Made by a program: the position numbers and the translations under genes. Shown here piece by piece: positions 1-6,015 of a stretch of DNA of 6,015 bases. Numbering within the stretch: position 1 is the first letter of the stretch; the number at the start of each line of letters is the position of its first letter. The stretch spans positions 1 through 6,015 of the forward strand of contig JAGXAV010000152.1 in assembly GCA_018971455.1 (NCBI GenBank). Direction: 5' to 3'. Under the pieces are notes generated by a model. The model was not told where the DNA came from and did not search any database. It saw only the letters and a list, made by a program, of their open reading frames with translations. Source of the stretch: Rhodospirillales bacterium. GTDB taxonomy: Bacteria > Pseudomonadota > Alphaproteobacteria > Acetobacterales > Acetobacteraceae.

Positions 1-1
1 T

Positions 2-805
2 TCCTCTGATCTCCCCGCCGATGCCTCCCTGGCCCCCCCCTTGGCCACCGCCCTGGGCGCGGCGCCGGCCGACTCGCTGCTGCTGCGGCTGGATGGGTTC
101 GAGGGCCCGCTCGACCTGCTGCTCGATCTGGCGCGGGCGCAGAAAGTCGATCTCGCGCGGATCTCCATCCTGGCGCTGGTCGATCAGTATCTGGCGGTGA
201 TCGAGGGGGCGCGCCGGGTGCGCCTGGAACTCGCGGCCGACTGGCTGGTGATGGCGGCCTGGCTCACCTGGCTCAAATCCCGCCTGCTGCTGCCCGCCGA
301 GACGGCGGAGGCCGAAGAAGCCGCCGGGCAGCTCGCCGACCGGCTGGCCGATCTGCTGGCGATCCGCGCCGGGGCGCTGTGGCTGGGCGCGCGCCCGCAG
401 CTCGGCCAGGACGTGTTTCCGCGCGGCGCGCCGGAAGACCAGACCGAGATCGACCGCTCCGGCCTCGCGCTCGATGTGCCCGGGCTGCTGCGCGCCTATC
501 TGGCGGCGATCCGCCGCGGCGCCGCGACCCGGCGCTACCGGCCGCGCCCGCTCACCGTCTGGTCGGTGAAGGACGCGCTCGGCCGGCTGGCGATGCTGCT
601 CGGCAGCCTGCCCGACTGGGCAAGCCTGGAGCGCTTCCTGCCGGAGACGCTGATCACGCCGGTGGAACGCCGCGCCGCGCTGGCAAGCACGCTGCTGGCC
701 GGGCTGGAACTGGCGCGCGACGGCGCGCTGCGGCTGCGCCAGGACCAGCCGTTCGGCCCGATCCTGCTGCGCCGGACCGCCGGGGCCGAACCGCCCGGCG
801 GGTAA
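2..805 (+). CDS. scpA: Segregation and condensation protein A (ScpA), 5' end outside window
   Basis: ScpA is the kleisin subunit of the bacterial SMC-ScpA-ScpB complex, which compacts and segregates the chromosome; it bridges the SMC heads in the cytoplasm. The diagnostic N-terminal motif FEGPLDLLLDL lies at 98-130 and is followed by the family pattern of a VDL..I.I..LV.QYL helix and an AAWLTWLKSRLLLP segment (about 140-295). The C-terminal winged-helix part, with an RRAALASTLLAGLELAR helix and an LRLRQDQPFGPILL end, is intact, so the 3' end is complete. The frame is open to the left edge. The first start-like codon inside is TTG at 41, but it is preceded by a C-rich stretch with no Shine-Dalgarno sequence, so the real start is probably upstream of the window. 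The partner gene scpB, often directly downstream of scpA, is not there; a hydratase gene follows instead. The family call is secure and only the start is unknown. Confidence 0.92.
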   Translation, partial: SSDLPADASLAPPLATALGAAPADSLLLRLDGFEGPLDLLLDLARAQKVDLARISILALVDQYLAVIEGARRVRLELAADWLVMAAWLTWLKSRLLLPAETAEAEEAAGQLADRLADLLAIRAGALWLGARPQLGQDVFPRGAPEDQTEIDRSGLALDVPGLLRAYLAAIRRGAATRRYRPRPLTVWSVKDALGRLAMLLGSLPDWASLERFLPETLITPVERRAALASTLLAGLELARDGALRLRQDQPFGPILLRRTAGAEPPGG

Positions 806-867
806 GCTTCCAGCGCGCGCCGTTTCCGCCTACAAGCCGGCGCAGCAGCAGCTAGGGAGACCGCGCG

Positions 868-1650
868 ATGGCCGCGACGTTCGAGATGATCCTGGTCGAA
901 ACCCATGGCGCGGTCGGGCTGATCCGCCTCAACCGTCCGGCGGCGATGAACGCGCTGTGCGACCAGCTGATGGGCGAGCTCGGGGAGGCGGCGCTGGCGT
1001 TCGACGCCGATCCGGCGATCGGCGCGATCGTCATCACCGGCAACGAGAAGGCCTTCGCCGCCGGCGCCGACATCAAGGAAATGCGCACCCGCACCCATCC
1101 GGCCGCGATCATGGAGGATTTCATCGGCGCGCGCTGGGAAACCGTCAGCCGGCTGAAGACGCCGGTGATCGCCGCGGTGGCCGGCTTCGCGCTCGGCGGC
1201 GGCTGCGAGCTCGCCATGATGTGCGACCTGATCCTGGCCGCGGACACGGCGAAATTCGGCCAGCCGGAGATCAATCTCGGCGTCATCCCCGGCGCCGGCG
1301 GCACGCAGCGGCTGACCCGGGCGGTGGGCAAGTCCAAGGCGATGGACATGGTGCTGACCGGGCGGATGATGGATGCCGCCGAGGCGGAGCGGGCCAATCT
1401 GGTCAGCCGCGTGGTGCCGGCCGCCGAGCTGGTGGGCGAGGCGCTGAAGGTCGCGGGACGCATCGCCGAGCTGTCGCCGGTCGCCACCCGGATGGCCAAG
1501 GTGGCGGTCAACCGCGCTTTCGAGACCACGCTGGCCGAGGGCGTGCGCGCCGAGCGGCAGCTTTTTCTCTCGCTGTTCGGCACCGCCGACCAGCGAGAGG
1601 GCATGGCGGCCTTCGCGGAGAAGCGCAAGGCGAGCTTCCAGCGCGGGTGA
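868..1650 (+). CDS. Enoyl-CoA hydratase/isomerase family protein (crotonase fold)
   Basis: This 260-residue protein matches the usual length of short-chain enoyl-CoA hydratases, which add water to trans-2-enoyl-CoA in fatty-acid beta-oxidation. The oxyanion-hole segment [10 protein letters not shown] is near residues 63-72. The second block, [15 protein letters not shown], supplies Glu114, and [20 protein letters not shown] supplies Glu134. These two Glu are 20 residues apart and correspond to the catalytic pair Glu144/Glu164 of rat mitochondrial hydratase, so a true hydratase is more likely than an isomerase or decarboxylase relative. The C-terminal [13 protein letters not shown] helix is also typical and closely resembles mitochondrial ECHS1. 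The ATG is preceded by AGGGAGA at 854-860 with 7 bases of spacing, which supports this start. The 62-base gap after scpA shows no clear terminator, so cotranscription is possible. The gene often sits next to rpsT-dnaA in Alphaproteobacteria for no obvious functional reason. The physiological substrate cannot be read from the sequence. Confidence 0.93.
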   Translation: MAATFEMILVETHGAVGLIRLNRPAAMNALCDQLMGELGEAALAFDADPAIGAIVITGNEKAFAAGADIKEMRTRTHPAAIMEDFIGARWETVSRLKTPVIAAVAGFALGGGCELAMMCDLILAADTAKFGQPEINLGVIPGAGGTQRLTRAVGKSKAMDMVLTGRMMDAAEAERANLVSRVVPAAELVGEALKVAGRIAELSPVATRMAKVAVNRAFETTLAEGVRAERQLFLSLFGTADQREGMAAFAEKRKASFQRG

Positions 1651-1669
1651 GGCGGGCCCCGCCCGTGGC

Positions 1670-1697
1670 GGAAGGGGGCTTCCTCGCGGAGGTTTCT
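1670..1697 (+). terminator. Weak hairpin(s) with T-rich tail after the hydratase gene
   Basis: Two mutually exclusive short hairpins lie here: GGAAG/CTTCC (1670-1674 with 1679-1683, GGGG loop) and CCTC/GAGG (1682-1685 with 1689-1692, GCG loop). The second is followed directly by TTTCTT. The stems are only 4-5 bp and the tail runs into the -35 box of the rpsT promoter. It could be a weak terminator for the upstream unit or chance in GC-rich DNA. Confidence 0.25.
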
Positions 1698-1725
1698 TGA
1701 CTCGGGGGTGGTGGCTGCCTAGAAC
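1697..1725 (+). promoter_or_regulatory. Predicted rpsT promoter (sigma70 type)
   Basis: A -35 box TTGACT (1697-1702, in the context CTTGACTC) is separated by exactly 17 bases from a -10 box TAGAAC (1720-1725; four of six matches to TATAAT). The CTTGAC core fits the housekeeping promoter style of Alphaproteobacteria. Transcription would begin near 1732, giving a leader of about 57 bases before the rpsT ATG. The position, directly upstream of a highly expressed ribosomal protein gene, supports the call. A GANTC site (GACTC, 1699-1703) overlaps the -35 box. Confidence 0.6.
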
Positions 1726-1788
1726 CCGCGATCTTGTCATGCCGGCGCGACGTGCGTCGGTGTCCATTCCTGTTTGTGAAGAGTGACC

Positions 1789-2058
1789 ATGGCCAACACC
1801 GCCTCGGCGCGCAAGCGCATCCGCCAGACCGCCCGCCGCACCGAGCGCAACCAGGCGCGCAAGTCGCGCATGCGCAGCTTCGTCAAGAAGGTCGAGGCGG
1901 CGATCGCCGGCGGGGACAAGGCGGCGGCGGCCGAAGCGCTGCGCGTGGCGCAGCCGGAGATGCAGCGCGCTGTCATCAAGGGCGTGGCGCATCTGAACAC
2001 CGTGGCGCGCAAGCTGTCCCGGCTTTCGGCGCGGGTGAAGGCGCTCGCCGCGAAGTAG
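1789..2058 (+). CDS. rpsT: 30S ribosomal protein S20
   Basis: This is an 89-residue S20, the usual length, a primary 16S rRNA-binding protein of the small subunit. The start [17 protein letters not shown] matches the classic S20 N-terminus (MANxxSAxKR...), and the protein is very basic. It is predicted to be almost wholly helical, with an [16 protein letters not shown] segment and a C-terminal [15 protein letters not shown] helix. I chose the ATG at 1789 over an in-frame GTG two codons earlier (1783) because S20 proteins begin with MAN. A purine-rich GAAGAG at 1778-1783 lies 5 bases before the ATG and serves as a modest ribosome binding site. The gene has its own predicted promoter and is followed by a strong hairpin, so it is probably monocistronic. 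S20 represses its own translation in E. coli; whether it does so here cannot be seen. Adjacency of rpsT to dnaA is common in Alphaproteobacteria. Confidence 0.97.
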   Translation: MANTASARKRIRQTARRTERNQARKSRMRSFVKKVEAAIAGGDKAAAAEALRVAQPEMQRAVIKGVAHLNTVARKLSRLSARVKALAAK

Positions 2059-2074
2059 GCGCGGTGGCGTGACC

Positions 2075-2103
2075 CCCCCGCGGCCGAGCCGCGGGGGTGA
2101 TTT
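2075..2103 (+). terminator. Intrinsic-type terminator after rpsT
   Basis: A perfect 10-bp GC stem, CCCCCGCGGC (2075-2084) with GCCGCGGGGG (2088-2097), closes a CGA loop 16 bases after the rpsT stop. The T-tract is poor (TGATTTGTC), but the stem is very stable. It separates rpsT transcription from the dnaA upstream region. Confidence 0.7.
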
Positions 2104-2378
2104 GTCAGACACATACGGGCCGCTTCTTTTGTGGTCACATATCTGTCTTGAGTAATACTATCGAAATGGCCGCGAATTACTTTCCGCCCGTCATGTTTTA
2201 TTGATAGGCAGGTTTTTCGATTGCCTCCACGATGAAATACGCTTAATCATTTCTCGAGCGATGGGTGCTGGGCGGCCACTTGCCGCATGGTCCTTCGGGT
2301 GGGGTGATGTGTGCGGGCTGGCGCGCGGGCGCGGCCTGGATACGTGCCGCGCGAGGCGGGCGTGGGCGGGGGTAGCGG
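2101..2378. promoter_or_regulatory. AT-rich intergenic region upstream of dnaA (promoter, possible origin region)
   Basis: No gene is supported between rpsT and dnaA. Bases 2101-2260 are about 44% G+C by hand count, against roughly 70% for the surroundings; bases 2261-2378 return to high G+C. The dnaA promoter is most likely here. The best pair I can find is TGGTCA (2132-2137), an 18-base spacer and TACTAT (2156-2161), which is only a weak match. A short inverted repeat TGTG-GT-CACA (2130-2139) overlaps that -35, and AGGCA/TGCCT arms (2206-2210, 2222-2226) enclose a T-rich loop. An AT-rich stretch beside dnaA also fits an unwinding element, but no site close to the DnaA box TTATCCACA is visible, and many Alphaproteobacteria have their origin elsewhere. 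Promoter content is likely; an origin role is unproven. Confidence 0.45.
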
Positions 2379-3974
2379 GTGCAATCCAACGACATCGACG
2401 GCAATGGGGAGGTCGCGCTGTCCAGCAATGGGCGGGATGGCGCGCTCTGCAAACGTGCGGATGCCCCGGCCGACCTCGCGGCGATGGCGGGCCAGCTTGC
2501 GGCGCAGTGGGCGCGGGTGCGCGGGCGGCTGCAGGGCGATGTCGGCGAGGTCGAATACCGCAACTGGCTGCGCCAGATGACCCTGGCCGGGCTCGACGGC
2601 GACGAGCTCACCGTGCTGCTGCCGAGCCGCTTCCTGCGCGACTGGGTGCGCAACCACTATGGCGATCGGCTGAGCGCGCTGTGGCAGGCGGAGAACAGCG
2701 TCGTGCGCCGCGTGGCGATCCGCGTCGGCGGGCCCCGCTCCGGCGCGGCGCGGGCGCCGGCGGCGGATGAAGCCGCGCCGGGACATGCGCGTGCGGCGCA
2801 TGTGAATGCGGGCCTCCCAGGCGCGGGGCCTCCAAGCGCGGGCCATGGAACTGGCGGCGGCGCGAGCGTGGGCGAGGGGCTGGCCGAGCCGCTGGCGCCG
2901 GCGAGCGCGCGGACCAGCGGCGCGCGCGAGGATGGCGCCGAGCCGCTGCTGCTCGATCCGCGCTTCAACTTCGACAGTTTCGTGGTCGGCAAGCCCAACG
3001 AGTTCGCCTATGCCTGCGCCAGGCGGGTCGCCAGCGCGCCGGCCAGCCAGGGCTTCAACCCGCTGTTTCTCTATGGCGGCGTCGGGCTCGGCAAGACCCA
3101 CCTGATGCATGCCATCGCCTGGGAGCTCAGCGCGCCGGCGCGGCCGGGTGGCCCGGTGAGCGTGGCCTACATGTCGGCCGAGACGTTCATGCACCGTTTC
3201 GTCACCGCGCTGAGCCGCAAATCCACCATGGCTTTCAAGGAGCAGGTTCGCCGCGTCGATGTGCTGATGGTGGATGACCTGCAATTCCTCATCGGCAAGG
3301 ATGCGACGCAGGAGGAATTCTTCCATACCTTCAATGCGCTGGTCGATTCCGGCAAACAGATCGTGGTGTCGGCCGACAAATCGCCCTCCGATCTTTCCGG
3401 GCTGGAGGAGCGGGTGCGCACGCGCCTTGGCTGCGGCATGGTGGCCGATCTGCATGCCACGACCTTCGAGCTGCGGCTATCGATTCTGGAGGCCAAGGCG
3501 GTGCGCACCGGCGTGCAGGTGCCGGCGAAGGTGGCGGAGTTCCTGGCGCACAAGATCACCTCGAACGTGCGTGAGCTGGAGGGGGCGCTGAACCGGCTCA
3601 TCGCGCACGCCAACCTGTTCGGCCGCGCCATCACGCTCGACACCACCCAGGAAGTGCTGCACGACATCCTCAAGGCGCATGACCGGCGCGTCACCATCGA
3701 GGAAATCCAGCGCCGCGTCGCCGAGCACTGGAATCTGCGCTTGACCGACATGGCCTCGGCGCGGCGCGCGCGCGCGGTGGCGCGGCCCCGCCAGGTGGCG
3801 ATGTATCTGGCCAAGCAGCTGACCAGCCGCTCGCTGCCGGAGATCGGCCGCAAATTCGGCAATCGCGACCACACCACCGTGATGCACGCCGTCAGCCGGG
3901 TGGGCGAGCTGATCGCCCGCGACGCCGCCTTCGCCGAGGATGTCGAACTGCTGCGGCGGATGCTGGAGTCCTGA
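2379..3974 (+). CDS. dnaA: Chromosomal replication initiator protein DnaA
   Basis: DnaA is the AAA+ ATPase that binds DnaA boxes at the origin, melts the DNA and recruits the DnaB helicase. Domain I spans about residues 36-105 (Trp-containing AAQWARVRGRL, then EYRNWLRQM). Domain II, about 110-190, is a long Gly/Ala/Pro-rich linker. The AAA+ core starts near LLLDPRFNFDSFVVGKPN and carries Walker A GGVGLGKT (233-240, Lys239), Walker B VLMVDDLQF (Asp299/Asp300) and the box VII arginines Arg345/Arg349. Domain IV contains a basic ARRARAVARPRQVAMYLAKQL segment and the DNA-binding signature RDHTTVMHA (496-504). At 531 residues it is longer than E. coli DnaA (467), mainly through the linker and N-terminus. 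An in-frame TAG at 2373 makes GTG 2379 the earliest possible start, with a G-rich weak ribosome site before it. ATG at 2484 (residue 36), 10 residues before the conserved Trp, is a credible alternative. A hairpin follows the stop. Confidence 0.97.
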   Translation: MQSNDIDGNGEVALSSNGRDGALCKRADAPADLAAMAGQLAAQWARVRGRLQGDVGEVEYRNWLRQMTLAGLDGDELTVLLPSRFLRDWVRNHYGDRLSALWQAENSVVRRVAIRVGGPRSGAARAPAADEAAPGHARAAHVNAGLPGAGPPSAGHGTGGGASVGEGLAEPLAPASARTSGAREDGAEPLLLDPRFNFDSFVVGKPNEFAYACARRVASAPASQGFNPLFLYGGVGLGKTHLMHAIAWELSAPARPGGPVSVAYMSAETFMHRFVTALSRKSTMAFKEQVRRVDVLMVDDLQFLIGKDATQEEFFHTFNALVDSGKQIVVSADKSPSDLSGLEERVRTRLGCGMVADLHATTFELRLSILEAKAVRTGVQVPAKVAEFLAHKITSNVRELEGALNRLIAHANLFGRAITLDTTQEVLHDILKAHDRRVTIEEIQRRVAEHWNLRLTDMASARRARAVARPRQVAMYLAKQLTSRSLPEIGRKFGNRDHTTVMHAVSRVGELIARDAAFAEDVELLRRMLES

Positions 3975-3979
3975 GGCCG

Positions 3980-4001
3980 GCGGCGCGGCCTGCGCCGCTT
4001 T
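3980..4001 (+). terminator. Hairpin with short T-run after dnaA
   Basis: GCGGCGC (3980-3986) pairs perfectly with GCGCCGC (3992-3998) around a GGCCT loop and is followed by TTT, 5 bases after the dnaA stop. A second hairpin, CCGCGT/ACGCGG (4002-4007, 4011-4016, GCA loop), follows at once. Together they may end or attenuate dnaA transcription before dnaN. The short T-run makes full termination uncertain. Confidence 0.5.
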
Positions 4002-4018
4002 CCGCGTGCAACGCGGGT

Positions 4019-4027
4019 TGCTACACT
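4019..4027 (+). promoter_or_regulatory. Possible extended -10 promoter for dnaN
   Basis: TGCTACACT is an extended -10 element (TGn before TACACT, four of six matches to TATAAT), placed between the post-dnaA hairpins and dnaN. The -35 region at the right distance (TTTCCG, 3999-4004) is weak. Transcription would start near 4034 and leave a leader of about 75 bases. This would let dnaN-recF be expressed separately from dnaA. Confidence 0.3.
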
Positions 4028-4109
4028 GTCCCGCTCGATTCGCGGGGTGGGCCGGCCGGCCGGCTCGCATGAGCGCCGATCCCCAGGATGACGCCCAGAG
4101 GATGACGAA

Positions 4110-5237
4110 ATGAAGTTCAAGGCCGACCGCGCGACGCTGCTGAGGGCTCTGGCGCATGTCCAGAGCGTGGTGGAGAAGCGCAACACCATCCCCATCCTGG
4201 CCAACGTCATGATCGCCGTGCGCGACGGCAAGCTGACGCTGACGGCGACCGACATGGAAATCGCCGTGGTCGAGGAACTCGCTGCCACCAGCAGCCGCAA
4301 CGGCGCCTGCACCGCGCCGGCGGCGACGCTGTTCGAGATCGTGCGCAAGCTGCCCGAGGGTGCGGAGGTCGAACTCGATCATCCGGGCGGGGATGCCCAG
4401 CTGGCGTTGCGTTCGGGCCGCTATGCGACCAGCCTGGTGGTGCTGCCGACCGAGGATTTCCCCTCGATGACGGCCGGCACGCTGCCGACCAAATTCAGCC
4501 TTTCCGCGCAGCATCTGCGCGGGCTGATCGATCGCACGCGCTTTGCCATCAGCACCGAGGAGACGCGCTACTACCTCAACGGCATCTACGTCCATGTCGC
4601 CGAGAGCGACGGGGCCAAGGTGTTGCGCGCGGTCGCCACGGACGGGCACCGGCTGGCGCGCGTCGAGGTCGAGCCGGCGCCGGCGGGAGCGGCGTCCATG
4701 CCGGGGGTGATCATTCCGCGCAAGACGATCGGCGAGCTGCGCAAGCTGCTGGACGATGTCAGCGGCGACATCGAGATCGCGCTGTCCGATACCCGCATCC
4801 AGTTCCGCGTCGGCACCATTCTGCTGACCAGCAAGCTGATCGACGGCACCTTCCCCGAATATGAGCGCGTCATTCCGCGCGACAACGACAAGGTGCTGCG
4901 CGTCGGCAAGAAGGATTTCGCCGACGCGGTGGCGCGCGTCTCGGCGATCTCCTCGGAGCGCTCGCGCCCGGTGAAGCTGTCGCTGGCTCGCGACCTGCTG
5001 GTGCTGTCGGCCAACAGCGCCGAGCAGGGTTCCGCCAGCGAGGAGCTCGACGGCGACCGGGTGACCTATGAGGCCGGGCCGCTCGAGATCGGCTTCCAGG
5101 CGCGCTACCTCAACGACATCACCGACCAGATCGGCGACCAGGTGGAGTTCCGCTTCTCCGACGGCGCGGCGCCGACCGTGGTGCAGGATGCCGCCGATCC
5201 GAGCGGGCTCTACGTGCTGATGCCGATGCGTGTCTGA
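4110..5237 (+). CDS. dnaN: DNA polymerase III subunit beta (sliding clamp)
   Basis: DnaN forms the homodimeric ring that encircles DNA and tethers polymerase III and other replication and repair proteins. The 375-residue length is normal, and three clamp domains can be placed at roughly 1-125, 126-250 and 251-375. Family hallmarks are the N-terminus MKFKADRATLLRAL...VEKRNTIPIL, the TATDMEI strand, LPTEDFP in domain 1, ETRYYLNGIY, the conserved ATDGHRLA (176-183), IDGTFPEYERVIP, and the C-terminal end YVLMPMRV, which contributes to the partner-binding pocket. The ATG at 4110 follows AGAGGA (4097-4102) at ribosome-binding distance and gives the canonical MKF start. The stop overlaps the start of recF by 8 bases (GTGTCTGA), so the two are cotranscribed and probably translationally coupled. 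A 135-base gap with hairpins and a possible promoter separates it from dnaA. No damaged or missing motif is seen. Confidence 0.98.
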   Translation: MKFKADRATLLRALAHVQSVVEKRNTIPILANVMIAVRDGKLTLTATDMEIAVVEELAATSSRNGACTAPAATLFEIVRKLPEGAEVELDHPGGDAQLALRSGRYATSLVVLPTEDFPSMTAGTLPTKFSLSAQHLRGLIDRTRFAISTEETRYYLNGIYVHVAESDGAKVLRAVATDGHRLARVEVEPAPAGAASMPGVIIPRKTIGELRKLLDDVSGDIEIALSDTRIQFRVGTILLTSKLIDGTFPEYERVIPRDNDKVLRVGKKDFADAVARVSAISSERSRPVKLSLARDLLVLSANSAEQGSASEELDGDRVTYEAGPLEIGFQARYLNDITDQIGDQVEFRFSDGAAPTVVQDAADPSGLYVLMPMRV

Positions 5238-6015
5238 GGCGGCGCCCGCGGCGCTGCGCCTTGTCCGACTGACCCTCAGCGAGTTCCGCTCGTACCCGAT
5301 GCTGAGCTGGCACCCGCCGGCCGGCATCGTCGGCGTCTCCGGCGCCAATGGCAGCGGCAAGACCAATCTGCTCGAGGCGATTTCCCTGCTGGTGCCCGGG
5401 CGCGGGCTGCGCGGCGCGCGCATCGGCGAGCTGCGCCGGCATGGCGCAGCGGCCTGGGCGGTGGCCGGGCGCTTCGAGACGCCGGGCGGCCCCGTCGATA
5501 TCGGCACCGGAACGCCGCCGGATGGTACCGCGGAACGGCGGGTTTTCCGCCTCGATGGCGCCGCCCCGCGCAGCCAGGCGGAGATCGCGGCACGGGTGGC
5601 CGCGGTGTGGCTGACGCCGCAGATGGACCGCCTGTTCCAGGAGGGGGCGTCCGGACGGCGCCGCTTTCTCGACCGGCTGACCTATGCGCTGGAACCGTCC
5701 CATGCCCGCGCCGTGGCCGGCTACGAGGCGGCGCTGGCCGAACGCCGGCGCCTGCTCGCCGGAGGCCGCCAGGACGCCGCCTGGCTGGCCGGCGTGGAGG
5801 AGAGCGTGGCGCGGCAATCCGTCGCCGCGGCGGCCGCGCGGCTGGCGCTGGTGGCGCGGCTCAACCGGGCCCTGGAGGGTGGCGCTGCGGGGGCGTTCCC
5901 GGCGGCGCGCATGCGCCTGATCTGTCCGGTTGCCGAGCGGCTGGCGCAGAGCCCGGCGCTGGAGGTGGAGGATTGGCTGCGTGCCGGCCTCGCCGCCGAC
6001 CGCGCGCGCGATGCC
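5230..6015 (+). CDS. recF: DNA replication and repair protein RecF, 3' end outside window
   Basis: RecF is an SMC/ABC-like ATPase that, with RecO and RecR, loads RecA at single-strand gaps during recombinational repair. The first 262 codons are present; the family is usually about 360-400 residues, so roughly the last quarter to third is missing. The N-terminal LRLVRLTLSEFRSY matches the RecF opening (L..L.L..FR.Y). Walker A is GANGSGKT (38-45, Lys44), followed by NLLEAISLLVPGRGLR. WLTPQMDRLF and the characteristic GRRRFLDRL segment (about 142-150) follow. The ABC signature and Walker B lie beyond the window edge. GTG at 5230 is chosen because a TGA at 5218-5220 closes the frame upstream and the next ATG (residue 24) would remove conserved N-terminal residues. 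The start overlaps the dnaN stop, a typical dnaN-recF arrangement; gyrB is the likely next gene. The frame stays open to the last base. Confidence 0.95.
   Translation, partial: MSEAAPAALRLVRLTLSEFRSYPMLSWHPPAGIVGVSGANGSGKTNLLEAISLLVPGRGLRGARIGELRRHGAAAWAVAGRFETPGGPVDIGTGTPPDGTAERRVFRLDGAAPRSQAEIAARVAAVWLTPQMDRLFQEGASGRRRFLDRLTYALEPSHARAVAGYEAALAERRRLLAGGRQDAAWLAGVEESVARQSVAAAAARLALVARLNRALEGGAAGAFPAARMRLICPVAERLAQSPALEVEDWLRAGLAADRARDA

Noticed and set aside
41..43. TTG at 41 as the scpA start
   Set aside because: No ribosome binding site precedes it (C-rich stretch), and the frame remains open to the window edge, so the start is more likely outside.
1742..1760. Small hairpin CGAC/GTCG in the rpsT leader as an S20 autoregulatory element
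   Set aside because: A 4-bp stem in GC-rich DNA is too weak to call; no known S20-binding structure can be recognised.
535..2112. Long antisense open frame across scpA, the hydratase gene and rpsT
   Set aside because: It is a mirror of well-identified + strand genes in high-GC DNA, crosses several genes and a terminator, and its translation is low-complexity Arg/Ala/His-rich with no recognisable domain.
2101..2140. Possible DnaA boxes (for example TCAGACACA, TGTGGTCAC)
   Set aside because: They match the consensus at only about six of nine positions, no better than expected by chance.
2201..2770. 189-codon + strand frame overlapping the dnaA start
   Set aside because: It starts at a TTG in the AT-rich gap, runs out of frame through dnaA domain I and gives Arg/Ala/Gly-rich low-complexity protein.
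2700..2940. Gly/Ala/Pro-rich stretch in dnaA as an insertion or repeat element
   Set aside because: The frame is unbroken and its position matches the naturally variable domain II linker of DnaA.
3477..5507. 676-codon antisense open frame across dnaA, dnaN and recF
   Set aside because: It spans three confident + strand genes and their gaps, and its translation has the His/Arg/Gln/Ala bias of a GC-rich shadow frame.

Overview
The window is a GC-rich (roughly 70% G+C) bacterial chromosome segment carrying a conserved replication-initiation neighbourhood, with every gene on the + strand. In order it holds the end of scpA (condensin-like kleisin), an enoyl-CoA hydratase/isomerase-family gene, rpsT (ribosomal protein S20), dnaA (replication initiator), dnaN (sliding clamp) and the first 262 codons of recF, which runs off the right edge. 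The order enoyl-CoA hydratase - rpsT - dnaA is typical of Alphaproteobacteria. Together with the base composition, an alphaproteobacterial-style CTTGAC promoter before rpsT and the protein sequences, it suggests an alphaproteobacterium, possibly Rhodospirillales/Acetobacteraceae. The family-level placement is inference.

Left part (1-1788): scpA is open at the left edge and its true start is probably outside the window. A 62-base gap with a good ribosome binding site leads to the hydratase gene, which has both catalytic glutamates. The gap between the hydratase and rpsT holds weak hairpins and a convincing -35/-10 pair, so rpsT has its own promoter.

Centre (1789-4109): rpsT ends in a strong GC hairpin. 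Next comes a 320-base gap whose first 160 bases are only about 44% G+C, in sharp contrast to everything around it. This is the obvious place for the dnaA promoter and a possible origin region, but I found no convincing DnaA box. dnaA is complete, with domain I, a long Gly/Ala/Pro-rich linker, the AAA+ core and the DNA-binding domain. A terminator-like hairpin and a possible extended -10 promoter lie between dnaA and dnaN.

Right part (4110-6015): dnaN is complete, and recF starts at a GTG that overlaps the dnaN stop by 8 bases, implying translational coupling. DnaA opens the origin, the beta clamp tethers the polymerase, RecF loads RecA at gaps, ScpA belongs to the SMC complex that compacts and segregates the new chromosomes, and S20 serves the 30S ribosome. 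I see no mobile element, CRISPR array, tRNA, or evidence of an undescribed system. The findings below are modest regulatory and sequence oddities in an otherwise ordinary housekeeping region.
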